Positions 33,024 through 40,855 of a DNA stretch of 40,855 nt are shown here, one piece after another; position 1 is the first letter of the stretch; each line of letters starts with the position of its first letter. The notes under the pieces are model-generated. The model was not told where the DNA came from and searched no databases. It saw only the letters and a program-made list of their open reading frames with translations. The translations under genes were made by a program, and so were the position numbers. The stretch comes from Roseinatronobacter thiooxidans. Its GTDB lineage: Bacteria > Pseudomonadota > Alphaproteobacteria > Rhodobacterales > Rhodobacteraceae. Location of the stretch: assembly GCF_001870675.1 (NCBI RefSeq), contig NZ_MEHT01000047.1, positions 1 to 40,855 on the forward strand, written 5' to 3'.

Positions 33024-34049
33024 ATGGCAACCCGGTGGCTTCCGATCCTGTGGCGGCTGGTTCAGACCATTCCGGTGGTCATCGGGGTCGTCATCATCAG
33101 TTTTGTGCTGACACGCGCGCTGCCGGGCGACCCGGCAGTACAATTCGCAGGCCAGATGGCCACGCCGGAAAGCATTGAACAGGTGCGCGTGGCCTTGGGT
33201 CTGGACAAATCCCTGCCGCAGCAATTCCTGATCTATTGCAAAGCGCTGCTGCAAGGCGATCTGGGCCAGTCAATTGCCACCGGGCGGCCTGTCCTGACAG
33301 ACCTCGCCACACGTTTGCCTGCATCTTTGGAACTGACGTTGACCGCGCTCATCCTGTCCTGCCTGATTGCAATTCCGCTGGGGGTGCTGGCCGCGGTGCG
33401 GCAGGGGTCATGGGTGGATCACCTGTGCCGCGTGCTGGTGACTGCGGGAGTGTCCCTGCCCACATTCTTCACCGGCATCTTGCTGATCTATGTGTTCTAT
33501 TACCTGTTGGGATGGGCCCCCTCGCCGTTGGGTCGGCTGGATTTCATATATTTCGACCCGCCGCGCGTGACCGGGTTTTTCCTTGTCGACTCGCTGTTGG
33601 ATGGTGATCTGCCCACCTTCGCTGGCGCGGCGAAACAACTGGCCCTGCCTGCGATCACCTTGTCACTATTCACACTGGCCCCGATTGCGCGGATGACACG
33701 GGCGGCCATGCTGACAGCACTCTCATCCGACTACATCCGTACGGCCCGCGCCGCTGGACTTGCCCCGATGCGGGTTCTGTTCGGCTACGCGTTTCGCAAC
33801 GCGCTTTTGCCGGTCGTGACCACGCTGGGCATGGTATTTTCCTTTGTGCTGGGCGCGAATGTGCTGGTGGAAAAGGTCTTTGCATGGCCCGGCATCGGGT
33901 CTTACGCGGTCGAGGCGCTGGTGCAATCCGACTATGCCGCTGTTCAGGGCTTCGTGCTGGCGATGGCGCTTCTCTTCGTGCTGATCAACCTCATCATCGA
34001 TCTCAGCTACACGCTGATCGATCCGCGCATCGGGTTTTCTGCAAAATGA
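33024..34049 (+). CDS. ABC transporter permease, DppB type
   Basis: A 341-residue inner-membrane permease of the OppB/DppB family. The first helix is PILWRLVQTIPVVIGVVIISFVL with the family motif RALPGDPAVQFAG. Further helices include LTLTALILSCLIAIPLGVLAAV and GILLIYVFYYLLGW. The EAA coupling loop is YIRTARAAGLAPMRVLFGYAFRNALLPVVTTLG, and the protein ends in LINLIIDLSYTLIDPRIGF as usual. It starts 4 bases after the binding-protein stop and overlaps the next permease by four bases. Confidence 0.94.
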   Translation: MATRWLPILWRLVQTIPVVIGVVIISFVLTRALPGDPAVQFAGQMATPESIEQVRVALGLDKSLPQQFLIYCKALLQGDLGQSIATGRPVLTDLATRLPASLELTLTALILSCLIAIPLGVLAAVRQGSWVDHLCRVLVTAGVSLPTFFTGILLIYVFYYLLGWAPSPLGRLDFIYFDPPRVTGFFLVDSLLDGDLPTFAGAAKQLALPAITLSLFTLAPIARMTRAAMLTALSSDYIRTARAAGLAPMRVLFGYAFRNALLPVVTTLGMVFSFVLGANVLVEKVFAWPGIGSYAVEALVQSDYAAVQGFVLAMALLFVLINLIIDLSYTLIDPRIGFSAK

Positions 34050-34918
34050 GCGACATTTCCCCCACCCAATCCGGCAACGGCATGCTGGCCCATCTGGGCC
34101 ATGTGATGAAGGAAAACCCCGTCACGGCGCTATCTTTCGGCCTGTTTGCCTTATTCGTGTTGCAAGCGTTTTTCGGGCATTGGTTGGTGCCATATGACCC
34201 GCTGGCCACCAATTCGGTGCGCGCACTCGAAGCGCCCTCGGCTGATCACTGGTTCGGCACAGACCAACTGGGCCGCGATGTGTTCAGCCGCGTGATCGTG
34301 GCGACGCGGCTGGACCTGACCATCTCGGTGCTGGCGGTGGCGATTTCCTTTGTGATCGGGTCGGTTCTTGGCGCGGTTGCGGGATATTGGGGCGGCTGGC
34401 TAGATGCGGTCCTGAACCGCATTCTGGACACGATCATGGCCTTTCCGCTCTTCGTGCTGGCCATGGGGATTGTCGCAGCACTTGGCAACACTGTGGAAAA
34501 CATCATCTACGCCACTGCGATCATCAACATTCCTTTCTACGCGCGCGTTGTGCGCGCCGAAGTGAACATTCGCCGAGAGGCCGGTTTTGCCTTGGCCGCG
34601 CGCCTGTCGGGCAACGGGCATCTGCGCACGCTGGCCTTTCACATTTTCCCCAACGCGCTACCGCCGATGATGGTGCAAGTCTCGCTTAATATGGGCTGGG
34701 CGATCCTGAATGCGGCAGGGCTGTCCTTTGTCGGGCTTGGTGTACGCCCACCGACGCCGGAATGGGGGATCATGGTGGCCGAAGGCGCGAATTACATCAT
34801 CTCCGGCCATTGGTGGGTCGCGCTGTTTCCGGGGCTATGGCTGATGCTGGCGGTCTTTACCTTCAACCTGATGGGCGACGGTCTGCGCGACCTTGTCGAC
34901 CCGCGCAGAAGGACTTGA
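34046..34918 (+). CDS. ABC transporter permease, DppC type
   Basis: A 290-residue partner permease of the OppC/DppC family. The N-terminal helix is ALSFGLFALFVLQAFFG, then PYDPLATN...HWFGTDQLGRDVFSRVI, the family hallmark. The coupling loop is VRAEVNIRREAGFALAARLSGN and the C-terminus is FNLMGDGLRDLVDPRRRT. The ATG at 34046 overlaps the upstream stop (ATGA). Together with the DppB-type gene it forms the channel driven by the fused ATPase behind it. Confidence 0.94.
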   Translation: MSDISPTQSGNGMLAHLGHVMKENPVTALSFGLFALFVLQAFFGHWLVPYDPLATNSVRALEAPSADHWFGTDQLGRDVFSRVIVATRLDLTISVLAVAISFVIGSVLGAVAGYWGGWLDAVLNRILDTIMAFPLFVLAMGIVAALGNTVENIIYATAIINIPFYARVVRAEVNIRREAGFALAARLSGNGHLRTLAFHIFPNALPPMMVQVSLNMGWAILNAAGLSFVGLGVRPPTPEWGIMVAEGANYIISGHWWVALFPGLWLMLAVFTFNLMGDGLRDLVDPRRRT

Positions 34919-34922
34919 TGCG

Positions 34923-36575
34923 ATGTTATCTGTCAAAGACCTCTCCGTCGCGTTCAAGACCCGCAAGGGACAGGTGGACGCTGTGCGCGGCATCTCGTTC
35001 GACCTCGCCCCCGGCGAAACCCTTGGCATTGTGGGCGAAAGCGGGTCTGGCAAATCGGTCACCAGCTATGCGCTGATGCGCATCCTTGATGCAGGTGGAC
35101 GGATCAGCGCAGGCGATGTCACATGGAACGGGCGCGACCTGCGCGCGGCCTCTGAGTCCGCCATGCGACAGGTGCGCGGGCGCGAAATCTCGATGATCTT
35201 CCAGAACCCGCGTGCGGCGTTGAACCCGATCCGCAAAGTGGGCCACCAGATCGAGGATGTATTGCGCCAGCACGGTCGCGCCACCCGCGCAAATGCCCAC
35301 GCCAAGGCAATCGCAGCGCTGGAAGCTGTGAAAATCCGCAATGCCACAGATCGCTACCATGCCTATCCGTTCGAGCTGTCGGGCGGCATGTGCCAGAGGA
35401 TCGTGATTGCCATTGCCCTTGCGTGCGACCCGAGGCTGATGATCGCGGATGAACCGACCACAGGGCTGGACATCACCACGCAAAAGGCGGTCATGGACCT
35501 GATGCGCGATCTGATCCGCGAGCGTGGCATGTCCTCCATCGTGATCACGCATGATCTGGGGCTGGCGGCGGAATATTGCGACCGGCTGGCCGTGATGAAA
35601 GACGGCCAGATTGTCGAGGCCGGTCCCTCGGTCAATTTGTTCGCCAACCCGCAACACCCCTATACCCGCAAACTGGTCGATGCCACGCCGCGCCCGGGTG
35701 TCGCAATCCGTGACCTGCTGCCGCCAGAGGCACGCACGCCCGACCTGCCGCACGAAGTGGGCAGCCGCGCGCTGCTGGAAGTTGTCGATCTGGTAAAAAC
35801 ATATCCGGGCAAATCGGGGCCGGTCCATGCCGTGAAGGGGATCAGCTTCACCATCCGCGAAGGGCAATCGGTGGGCTTGGTGGGCGAGTCGGGCTGCGGC
35901 AAATCCACGACTTCGGCCATGTTGGTCCGGTTGCTGGACCCGACCTCTGGCGCGATTGTCTTTGACGGTCACGAAATCGGCGGTATTCCGGCAGAACGCT
36001 TCCTGCGCGACCCGCGTCGCGGCCAAGTGCAGATGGTGTTTCAGGACGCGACCGACAGCCTGAACCCGCGCCACAACGCCTTTGACAGCATCGCAGAACC
36101 TCTGCGCCGTCTGGGCGGTCTGCGTGGGGCCGCGCTACACGCACGCGTGGAGGAACTGGCGCATCTGACCGGCCTGCCCGACCATTTGCTGACCCGCTAC
36201 CCGCACCAGCTATCGGGCGGTCAAAAGGCGCGTGTCGGAATTGCGCGGGCCATCGCGCTTGATCCGAAATTCCTGATCCTGGATGAACCAACAGCAGCGC
36301 TGGACGTGTCCATTCAGGCGGTGGTCCTGAACCTGCTGGCGGATCTGCGCGCGCGGCTGGGCATGACCTATCTGTTCGTCAGCCATGACCTGAATGTGGT
36401 GCGCTTGCTGTGTGACCATGTGATCGTCATGCAAGATGGCCAGATCGTCGAACAAGGGCCAACAGCCACGGTTATGGACGCCCCAAGCCACCCTTACACG
36501 CGCGATTTGCTGCAATCCGCCCCCACACCGCCCGCGCCAATCGCCGCGCATGCGCCTGCCAAAGCCGCAGAATGA
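34923..36575 (+). CDS. Fused double ABC ATPase (DppD-DppF type)
   Basis: A 550-residue protein with two complete ATPase halves, so one polypeptide replaces separate DppD and DppF subunits. Half 1: Walker A GESGSGKSV (about 38-46), signature LSGGMCQRIVIAIAL, Walker B LMIADEPTTGLD. Half 2 (from about residue 285): Walker A GESGCGKST (about 320), signature LSGGQKARVGIARAI, Walker B FLILDEPTAALD. Both H-loops (VITHDLGL and FVSHDLNV) are intact. The oligopeptide-type C-terminal motif NPQHPYTRKLVDATPRP follows half 1. The start ATG is at 34923, 4 bases past the permease stop; the end overlaps or abuts the hydrolase start. Confidence 0.93.
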   Translation: MLSVKDLSVAFKTRKGQVDAVRGISFDLAPGETLGIVGESGSGKSVTSYALMRILDAGGRISAGDVTWNGRDLRAASESAMRQVRGREISMIFQNPRAALNPIRKVGHQIEDVLRQHGRATRANAHAKAIAALEAVKIRNATDRYHAYPFELSGGMCQRIVIAIALACDPRLMIADEPTTGLDITTQKAVMDLMRDLIRERGMSSIVITHDLGLAAEYCDRLAVMKDGQIVEAGPSVNLFANPQHPYTRKLVDATPRPGVAIRDLLPPEARTPDLPHEVGSRALLEVVDLVKTYPGKSGPVHAVKGISFTIREGQSVGLVGESGCGKSTTSAMLVRLLDPTSGAIVFDGHEIGGIPAERFLRDPRRGQVQMVFQDATDSLNPRHNAFDSIAEPLRRLGGLRGAALHARVEELAHLTGLPDHLLTRYPHQLSGGQKARVGIARAIALDPKFLILDEPTAALDVSIQAVVLNLLADLRARLGMTYLFVSHDLNVVRLLCDHVIVMQDGQIVEQGPTATVMDAPSHPYTRDLLQSAPTPPAPIAAHAPAKAAE

Positions 36576-36586
36576 AGGACACCAAG

Positions 36587-38350
36587 ATGAGCCTGTTGCC
36601 GACCCCCATTACCCTGACAGACCTGCAATCCGCCTATGCGGAAGGCATGTCGGTTTCCGATGTGCTGCACGATGTGTTCGCGCGGATTGCGGCGGTAGCT
36701 GATCCCGGTATCTTCCTGCATCTGGCTGATCCTTCGGCATTGGAGGGCGAGATCGCTGCACTTGGGGCCTATGATCCGGCGCGCCCGCTTTGGGGCGTGC
36801 CGTTCGTGGTCAAGGACAATATCGACGTGGCCGGCATGCCCACCACCGCCGCATGCCCGGCCTGGACCTATACGCCAGACCGCGACGCATTCGCTGTGGC
36901 GCGCCTGCGGGCTGCTGGGGCCATTCCCATCGGCAAGGCCAATCTGGACCAGTTCGCCACGGGGCTTGTGGGCACGCGAACCCCTTGGCCTGTGCCGCGC
37001 AACGCGCTGGACCCCAACATCGTGCCGGGGGGGTCTTCCTCTGGGTCCGCGGTCGCGGTGGGCCACGGCTTCGTGCCCTTCGCGCTTGGCACCGACACGG
37101 CAGGGTCGGGCCGCGTGCCCGCTGCGCTGAACGGGATTGTCGGGCTGAAACCCACCTTGGGCATGATTTCTGCCAGCGGTGTTGTGCCAGCTTGCCGAAC
37201 GCTCGACACAATCTCGATATTCGCGCGCAATGTCACCGATGCCTATGCGATTTTGCAGGCCATGGCGGGCTATGATGCGACCGATCCATATAGCCGCAAG
37301 ATACCTGCCCCTACCCTGCGCCCTGCGCCGCCCGCAATCCGTGTGGGTGTGCCAGATGCCACGTCGCGCGAATTCTTCGGCGATGCGCTTCAGGCGGCAG
37401 CATTTGCGCGCGATCTGGACAGCTTGCGCGACCGCGGCGCACACATTGTCGAGATGGATTTCACCCCGTTCTATGACGTCGCCAACATGCTCTATGATGG
37501 GGCATGGGTGGCAGAGCGGCATTCGGTGATCCAAGACCTGTTGTCGGCGCAACCCGATGCCATCCACCCTGTCACCCGCGCGATCATCTGCAAGGCAGAG
37601 GGGCTGAGCGCGACGGACGCCTTTCGCGGTATCTACCGTCTGGCAGAGTTGCGACGCGCCTGCGAACCCCTGATCTCTGCGGTGGATATGCTGGCCGTGC
37701 CGACCATCCCCACCTTCTACAGCTGCGGCGACCTTATGGCCGACCCGGTGACGCCCAATTCCAACCTCGGCACCTACACCAATTTCGTGAACCTGCTGGA
37801 CCTGTGCGCGCTCGCAATTCCCACACCCGCACGCGATGATGGGCGGCCCGGCAGTCTGACGCTGATCGGCCCTGCAGGGCAGGATGCCGCACTCGCTGCG
37901 GTGGCCTTGGCACTTGATGGCCTGACCATTGCCGCTGAAGGCGTGCCCGAAGACCAGATCGCAATCGCGGTCTGCGGAGCGCACATGTCGGGCTTGCCCC
38001 TGAACCACCAGTTGACCGAGTTGGGGGGACGGTTCTTGAAAGCGACATCAACCGCGCCTTGCTACAGTTTCCACGCGCTTGCGGGTGGCCCCCCTGTGCG
38101 TCCGGGCCTTGTGCGCAGGCAAACCGGCGGGGCCAGCATTGCGCTGGAACTATGGTCGCTTCCAAAGACGGCACTGGGGCATCTGATCTGCCAGATCCCC
38201 GCCCCCCTTGGTCTGGGAAGTATCGAGCTGGAGGATGGGTCGCGTGCGACAGGGTTCCTTTGCGAAGCCGCAGGAACTCTCGGTGCGACAGAGATCACAT
38301 CGGCAGGAGGATGGCGTCAGTACCTGTCCGACGGTGTCGCGGCCCAATAG
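36587..38350 (+). CDS. atzF: Allophanate hydrolase (AtzF type)
   Basis: A 587-residue amidase-signature enzyme that hydrolyses allophanate to ammonia and carbon dioxide, the last step of urea amidolyase, biuret and s-triazine pathways. The Ser-cisSer-Lys triad is visible as K76 (FVVKDNID), S150 (GGSSSGS) and S174 (DTAGSGR), with the same 74- and 24-residue spacing I recall for AtzF. The separate C-terminal domain (from about residue 460; IAVCGAHMSGLPLNHQLTELGGRFL...GFLCEAAGTLG) confirms the type. The start ATG 36587 has an aagga site 7 bases upstream; ATG 36572, overlapping the ATPase stop, is an alternative. No urea carboxylase or biuret hydrolase is in the window, so allophanate must come from elsewhere or be imported by the coupled ABC system. 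Confidence 0.92.
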   Translation: MSLLPTPITLTDLQSAYAEGMSVSDVLHDVFARIAAVADPGIFLHLADPSALEGEIAALGAYDPARPLWGVPFVVKDNIDVAGMPTTAACPAWTYTPDRDAFAVARLRAAGAIPIGKANLDQFATGLVGTRTPWPVPRNALDPNIVPGGSSSGSAVAVGHGFVPFALGTDTAGSGRVPAALNGIVGLKPTLGMISASGVVPACRTLDTISIFARNVTDAYAILQAMAGYDATDPYSRKIPAPTLRPAPPAIRVGVPDATSREFFGDALQAAAFARDLDSLRDRGAHIVEMDFTPFYDVANMLYDGAWVAERHSVIQDLLSAQPDAIHPVTRAIICKAEGLSATDAFRGIYRLAELRRACEPLISAVDMLAVPTIPTFYSCGDLMADPVTPNSNLGTYTNFVNLLDLCALAIPTPARDDGRPGSLTLIGPAGQDAALAAVALALDGLTIAAEGVPEDQIAIAVCGAHMSGLPLNHQLTELGGRFLKATSTAPCYSFHALAGGPPVRPGLVRRQTGGASIALELWSLPKTALGHLICQIPAPLGLGSIELEDGSRATGFLCEAAGTLGATEITSAGGWRQYLSDGVAAQ

Positions 38351-38707
38351 GTCGTTTTCATCATGCGCGTTCGAAAGGTCGCCCTAATTCCCTTGCTGCA
38401 GGAGGGAATAGTCAAGTGTTGATCTGGCCAAAGCCCGCTCTGCAACTTTCGAGGCCAGAATGTAGAGGGCGACAGCAGCTGACCTATCGCGCTTGCTTGG
38501 GGTCAACAGTACAGATTGCAGCGCTGTGCCTGAACCACCGCTTCCGCGTGTCTCGCCTTAAATCTCGACCGGTCGCTCAGGGCCGGGACCGTCGAACCGA
38601 AACACTTCCCGAGAGGAGAGTGAAGGCTACGATTCAGGTACGGCAACGCGGTGGCGACATCCAACCTCTGCACAGGGCTGTTATCCGTAACGGGCCCCGC
38701 TCGGCGA
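38351..38707. other. 357-bp intergenic region between convergent genes
   Basis: It lies between the allophanate hydrolase and the convergent cupin gene. No convincing reading frame, RNA gene or strong terminator was seen. Around 38500-38700 the base composition is unlike the adjacent genes and could be old IS debris, but I could not identify a family. Confidence 0.4.
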
Positions 38708-39112
38708 TCAGAAGTCTCTCGGGCCGTAATCCGCTTCGCTCACAGGCTCCAGCCAGTGAGCGCCCACGCCATCCTCAACTTCTTGCATCGCGATGTGGCG
38801 CATCAACGTGTCCGGGCCGGCGCCGTGCCAATGTTCCTCGCCGGGCGGTATCCAGACCCGATCACCAGCGCGGATCGTTTGCGCAAGGCCGCCTCTGCAC
38901 TGGATCAGACCGCAGCCCGAGACGACCAGCAGTGTCTGACCCAGCGGATGTGTGTGCCAATGTGTCCGCGACCCGGGCGTGAAGGTGACCATAAGGGAGA
39001 TCAGGGCTCTGGTCTCGCTGGGGTCGCAGATCGGGTCCTGCCAGACGGTGCCTGTGAAATATTCACTTGGCGCGGGCTGTGACGGGGTCGAACCGGCGGG
39101 TCGGATCTCCAT
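38708..39112 (-). CDS. Small cupin, hydroxynitrile-lyase-like
   Basis: A 134-residue single-domain cupin. Metal ligands are seen at H53 and H55 (HWHTHPLGQ), Q59 and H94 (GEEHWHG). Ordinary cupins have Glu at the third place; His-His-Gln-His is the set I recall for the manganese-dependent (R)-hydroxynitrile lyase of Granulicella tundricola, and the numbering agrees. The PLGQTLLVVSGCGLIQCRGG and IRAGDRVWIPPG motifs are also of that type. The enzyme family is used to release or add cyanide in the laboratory; the natural role is unknown. The start is ATG at 39112 with aggag upstream. It stands alone next to an IS21-family end. Confidence 0.85.
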   Translation of the reverse strand: MEIRPAGSTPSQPAPSEYFTGTVWQDPICDPSETRALISLMVTFTPGSRTHWHTHPLGQTLLVVSGCGLIQCRGGLAQTIRAGDRVWIPPGEEHWHGAGPDTLMRHIAMQEVEDGVGAHWLEPVSEADYGPRDF

Positions 39113-39211
39113 GGCGATCTCCTCATGCTGCTGACACTCTAGCCGATCCAGGCAAGGTCTGCGACACCAAACCCACCGCGCATCTCGGTCTATAAAGGGT
39201 ATGCAATGTTG

Positions 39212-39405
39212 ATTGTCACTGAGAACTGCCCCGGCAACAGCAGAAATTGTCATTGAGAATTGACCCATGTGCAACCTTGCCCCTGCGCAAAGCAGTCGGG
39301 GGCTTTTGGAGTGATAGACATGGGATTTTTGAGGATTATTCGGAAATGGGCGCTGCGGGAGAAATTGCCCATTCGCGAGATCGCATGACGGACGGGCGTA
39401 CTGAA
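39212..39405 (+). mobile_element. IS21-family left end with istA start, interrupted
   Basis: Two related 21-base repeats at 39212-39232 and 39246-39266 (18 of 21 identical, attgtcaytgagaaytg-ccc) are the multiple terminal repeats typical of IS21 ends. A reading frame from ATG 39320 gives MGFLRIIRKWALREKLPIRE-IA, the N-terminus of an IstA-type transposase. A TGA then replaces the usual Arg before RTG, and the homology is cut off about 39405 where the IS110-type element begins. No istB is present. It is a dead remnant. Confidence 0.75.
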
Positions 39406-40231
39406 CTGATGCGGTGGATGCCCCCACCCGCCGGCATCGTATACCATGACGGTTCTATATTCGCTTAGTGGAGGGCACATCGATGACATCAAAGATCAGT
39501 ATTTTAGCGATCGACTTGGCAAGAGGCAGCTTTCAGGTCTGCGCTGTTGGGCAAGACGGGATGGTTGTTTTCAACCGCGCTATGTCAAGAACGCGTTTGG
39601 CAACGCTGCTGGCTGACCACCCTGCCTGCATTGTGGCAATGGAGGCTTGTGCCACCTCGCATCACTGGGGCCGTTTGGCGCAAAGTAACGGTCATGAGGT
39701 TCGGCTTGTACCGGCTGCTTACGTGAAGCCGTTTGTAAAGCGACAGAAGAATGATCGTGCGGATGCAGAGGCCATCGCTGAAGCTGCGTTGCGCCCGACA
39801 ATGCGGTTTGTGGCAGTAAAGAGCGCAGAAACCCAAGGCCGTGCTGTCGCATTCCGAACGCATCAATGCATGGTTCGACAGCGCACGCAGCTTATCAATG
39901 CCCTGCGCGGCCATTTGGCTGAGTTCGGGTTGGTGGCACCCAAAGGGCCCGCAAGTCTCAAGCTGCTTGAGAACGCGCTTGCTGACGAACGCACAGATTT
40001 GCCCGAGCCAGTCCGCCACATGGGATCGATCTATGTCGAGCAGATTGCGCGTCTCACCGACGTTATTGACCGGCTTTCCGATGAATTGGAAAGCTCATCG
40101 AAGACAGATGAGCAATTGCGTAGGCTATGCACTATCCCCGGTATCGGCCCTGTCACCGCAGGCGCTGTTGCGGCATTCGCCCCTGATCTTGATACGTTTG
40201 ACAGCGGCCGCAACTTCGCCGCCTGGCTGGG

Positions 40232-40273
40232 CGTGCGGTCCGTCTCTCGGACGGATCGCGTTCCGGTCCGCAC
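40232..40273. repeat. Palindromic segment B inside IS110-type transposase
   Basis: GTGCGG (40233-40238) and CCGCAC (40268-40273) form the outer inverted repeat, with an inner hairpin GTCCG-tctct-CGGAC (40238-40252). It lies between FAAWLG and PRQRSTGGK-type sequence and shifts the frame by +1, consistent with about 40 extra bases. Its sequence is not clearly related to C, D and E; only length and architecture agree. Confidence 0.65.
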
Positions 40274-40476
40274 TGCCTCGACAAAGGTCGACGGGCGGAA
40301 AGGCCAGACTGGGATCGGTCAGCAAGATGGGGCAGACCGACATCCGTCGATTGCTGATCATCGGTGCCATGAGCGTGATCCGCTGGGTGGTTCGCAAAGG
40401 CGGTAGTGCAAACCGCTGGCTGGCCGCACTGGTCGCGCGCAAGCCGAAGATGGTGGCAGCCGTTGCCTTGGCGAAT

Positions 40477-40517
40477 AGTGAGCGGTGCAGCGCCACTGGT
40501 TCAAGCGCACCGCGAAC
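40477..40517. repeat. Palindromic segment C inside IS110-type transposase
   Basis: GCGGTGC (40482-40488) and GCACCGC (40507-40513) are a perfect 7-bp inverted repeat. On the minus strand it reads GCTTGAACCAGTGGCGC in the centre, one base different from segment D in the IS3 element, and both are preceded by GGCC-TTCGC-like sequence. It adds residues in frame (SERCSATGSSAPRT). Confidence 0.75.
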
Positions 40518-40817
40518 GGCCCGGATGATCTGGGCGCTTTCGACAAAGCAGCAGAACTATAGAATGGCGTGACCTGATCCTGAGAAGGAGAAAGGCACGA
40601 CATGGCCGCAAGGCCAGGGTGAGCGATCGACGAGGAGTACGCGATACGGACTTCGAAGTTCAAGGCAGGGAAATTCAGACCCGGGGCTCGAGCGCTCGGC
40701 ACGCTCTCTGAACCGATGTGAACCCAGCCTTCCGAACAGCATGACCCACCCGTGGCGTCATAGAAGGCCACATCGTGAGGCCTGACACACGTCCGATCGA
40801 AGACCCCGCCGAAAATC

Positions 40818-40855
40818 GAAGATAACGCTTGCCAAATAGGGGGCATCCACACACG
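40818..40855. repeat. 38-bp terminal direct repeat (right copy)
   Basis: Exact copy of bases 1-38; it forms the last bases of the IS110-type element. If the window is a circular contig, one copy should be removed, giving about 40,817 unique bases. Confidence 0.95.

Larger units (their letters stand above)
39483..40571 (+). pseudogene. IS110-family DEDD transposase, frameshifted
   Basis: The N-terminal RuvC-like domain is intact to the eye: Asp in ILAIDLARG, Glu in AMEACATS and the Asp pair in KNDRADAEAIAEA. The C-terminal domain starts with LCTIPGIGPVTAGAVAAFAPDL and FAAWLG. After that the frame is lost, and STGGKARLGSVSKMGQTDIRRLLIIGAMSVIRW with the catalytic-type Ser region continues one base out of frame to the stop at 40569-40571. 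The break coincides with a palindromic segment at 40232-40273. A second extra segment (40477-40517) adds about 12-13 residues in frame between ALAN and ARMIWAL. Start ATG 39483 with ggaggg upstream. The full product could not be made without a frameshift. Confidence 0.85.
39406..40855 (+). mobile_element. IS110-family element, IS1111-like, degenerate
   Basis: Subterminal inverted repeats GTGGATGCCCCC (39414-39425) and GGGGGCATCCAC (40839-40850) are perfect over 12 bases, the mark of the IS1111 subgroup. The transposase gene starts 57 bases inside the left repeat, and a long 3' non-coding part (40572-40838) follows it, where this family carries its guide-RNA or recombination sequences. The element interrupts an IS21-family istA. 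Its right end is the 38-base sequence also found at base 1. Exact outer ends are uncertain by a few bases. Confidence 0.8.

Noticed and set aside
1-40855. CRISPR array or tRNA/rRNA genes
   Set aside because: No regularly spaced repeats and no tRNA- or rRNA-like sequence were recognised by eye.
1-40855. Composite transposon carrying the phosphonate genes between matching IS copies
   Set aside because: The left IS3/IS5 and right IS21/IS110 elements are of different families; only a 38-base end is shared, and no target duplication can be shown.

Overview
The window looks like GC-rich alphaproteobacterial DNA, most likely from the Rhodobacterales (Rhodobacteraceae or Roseobacter type). The evidence is codon use rich in GC at third positions, a complete C-P lyase (phosphonate) locus with the accessory genes usual in that group (DUF1045 protein, hexapeptide-repeat transferase, tandem PhnE and PhnD), a BtaB-like betaine-lipid methyltransferase remnant, and a terminator ending in GGCGGGAG-TATTT. 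No rRNA, tRNA, replication, partition or conjugation genes were seen. The first 38 bases are repeated exactly as the last 38, so the window is either a circular assembly or a stretch bounded by two copies of an IS110-family right end.

Layout. 1-2333: nested insertion sequences, an IS3-family element inserted in an IS5-family remnant, both inactivated. 2497-6604 (minus): a stress block with large-subunit catalase KatE and three small envelope-associated proteins (DUF3618, holin-like, and a related membrane protein). 7215-10738 (plus): a triheme cytochrome c, a Tat-exported flavin amine oxidase and a monoheme cytochrome c, which together look like a periplasmic amine dehydrogenase chain. 11469-12806 (plus): a second Tat-type flavin amine oxidase. 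13124-13602: a decayed btaB.

13613-29143 is the phosphonate region. phnGHIJK-L-N (minus) encodes the C-P lyase core and PRPP-forming kinase. Divergent phnF-phnM2-nudix (plus) starts with the GntR regulator. phnM1 and the DUF1045 gene form a second divergent pair. phnD2-phnD1-C-E1-E2 (minus) is the importer, followed by an SDR and a hexapeptide transferase. Together they would bind and import phosphonates, join them to ribose triphosphate, remove pyrophosphate (PhnM), cleave the C-P bond (PhnJ) and recycle the ribose phosphate (PhnN). The cyclic phosphodiesterase PhnP is not seen; the DUF1045 2H-phosphoesterase is a candidate substitute. The neighbouring btaB and ugpC-like remnants also belong to processes that are phosphate-starvation-linked elsewhere.

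29581-38350: a truncated UgpC/MalK-type ATPase, a LysR regulator, and a divergent operon of a peptide-type ABC importer (binding protein, two permeases, one fused double ATPase) ending in an AtzF-type allophanate hydrolase. 38708-39112 (minus): a small cupin with the metal-ligand pattern of bacterial hydroxynitrile lyases. 39212-40855: an IS21-family end interrupted by a frameshifted IS110/IS1111-type element.

The most unusual signal is a set of about 43-base palindromic segments lying inside the transposase genes of both the IS3 and IS110 elements, just where the reading frames are broken or lengthened. Two of them, in unrelated IS families, share a nearly identical core. The second is a perfect 13-bp inverted repeat between phnI and phnJ whose loop carries a GGGTGGGTGGGTGGG quadruplex motif and whose stem abuts the phnJ ribosome binding site.
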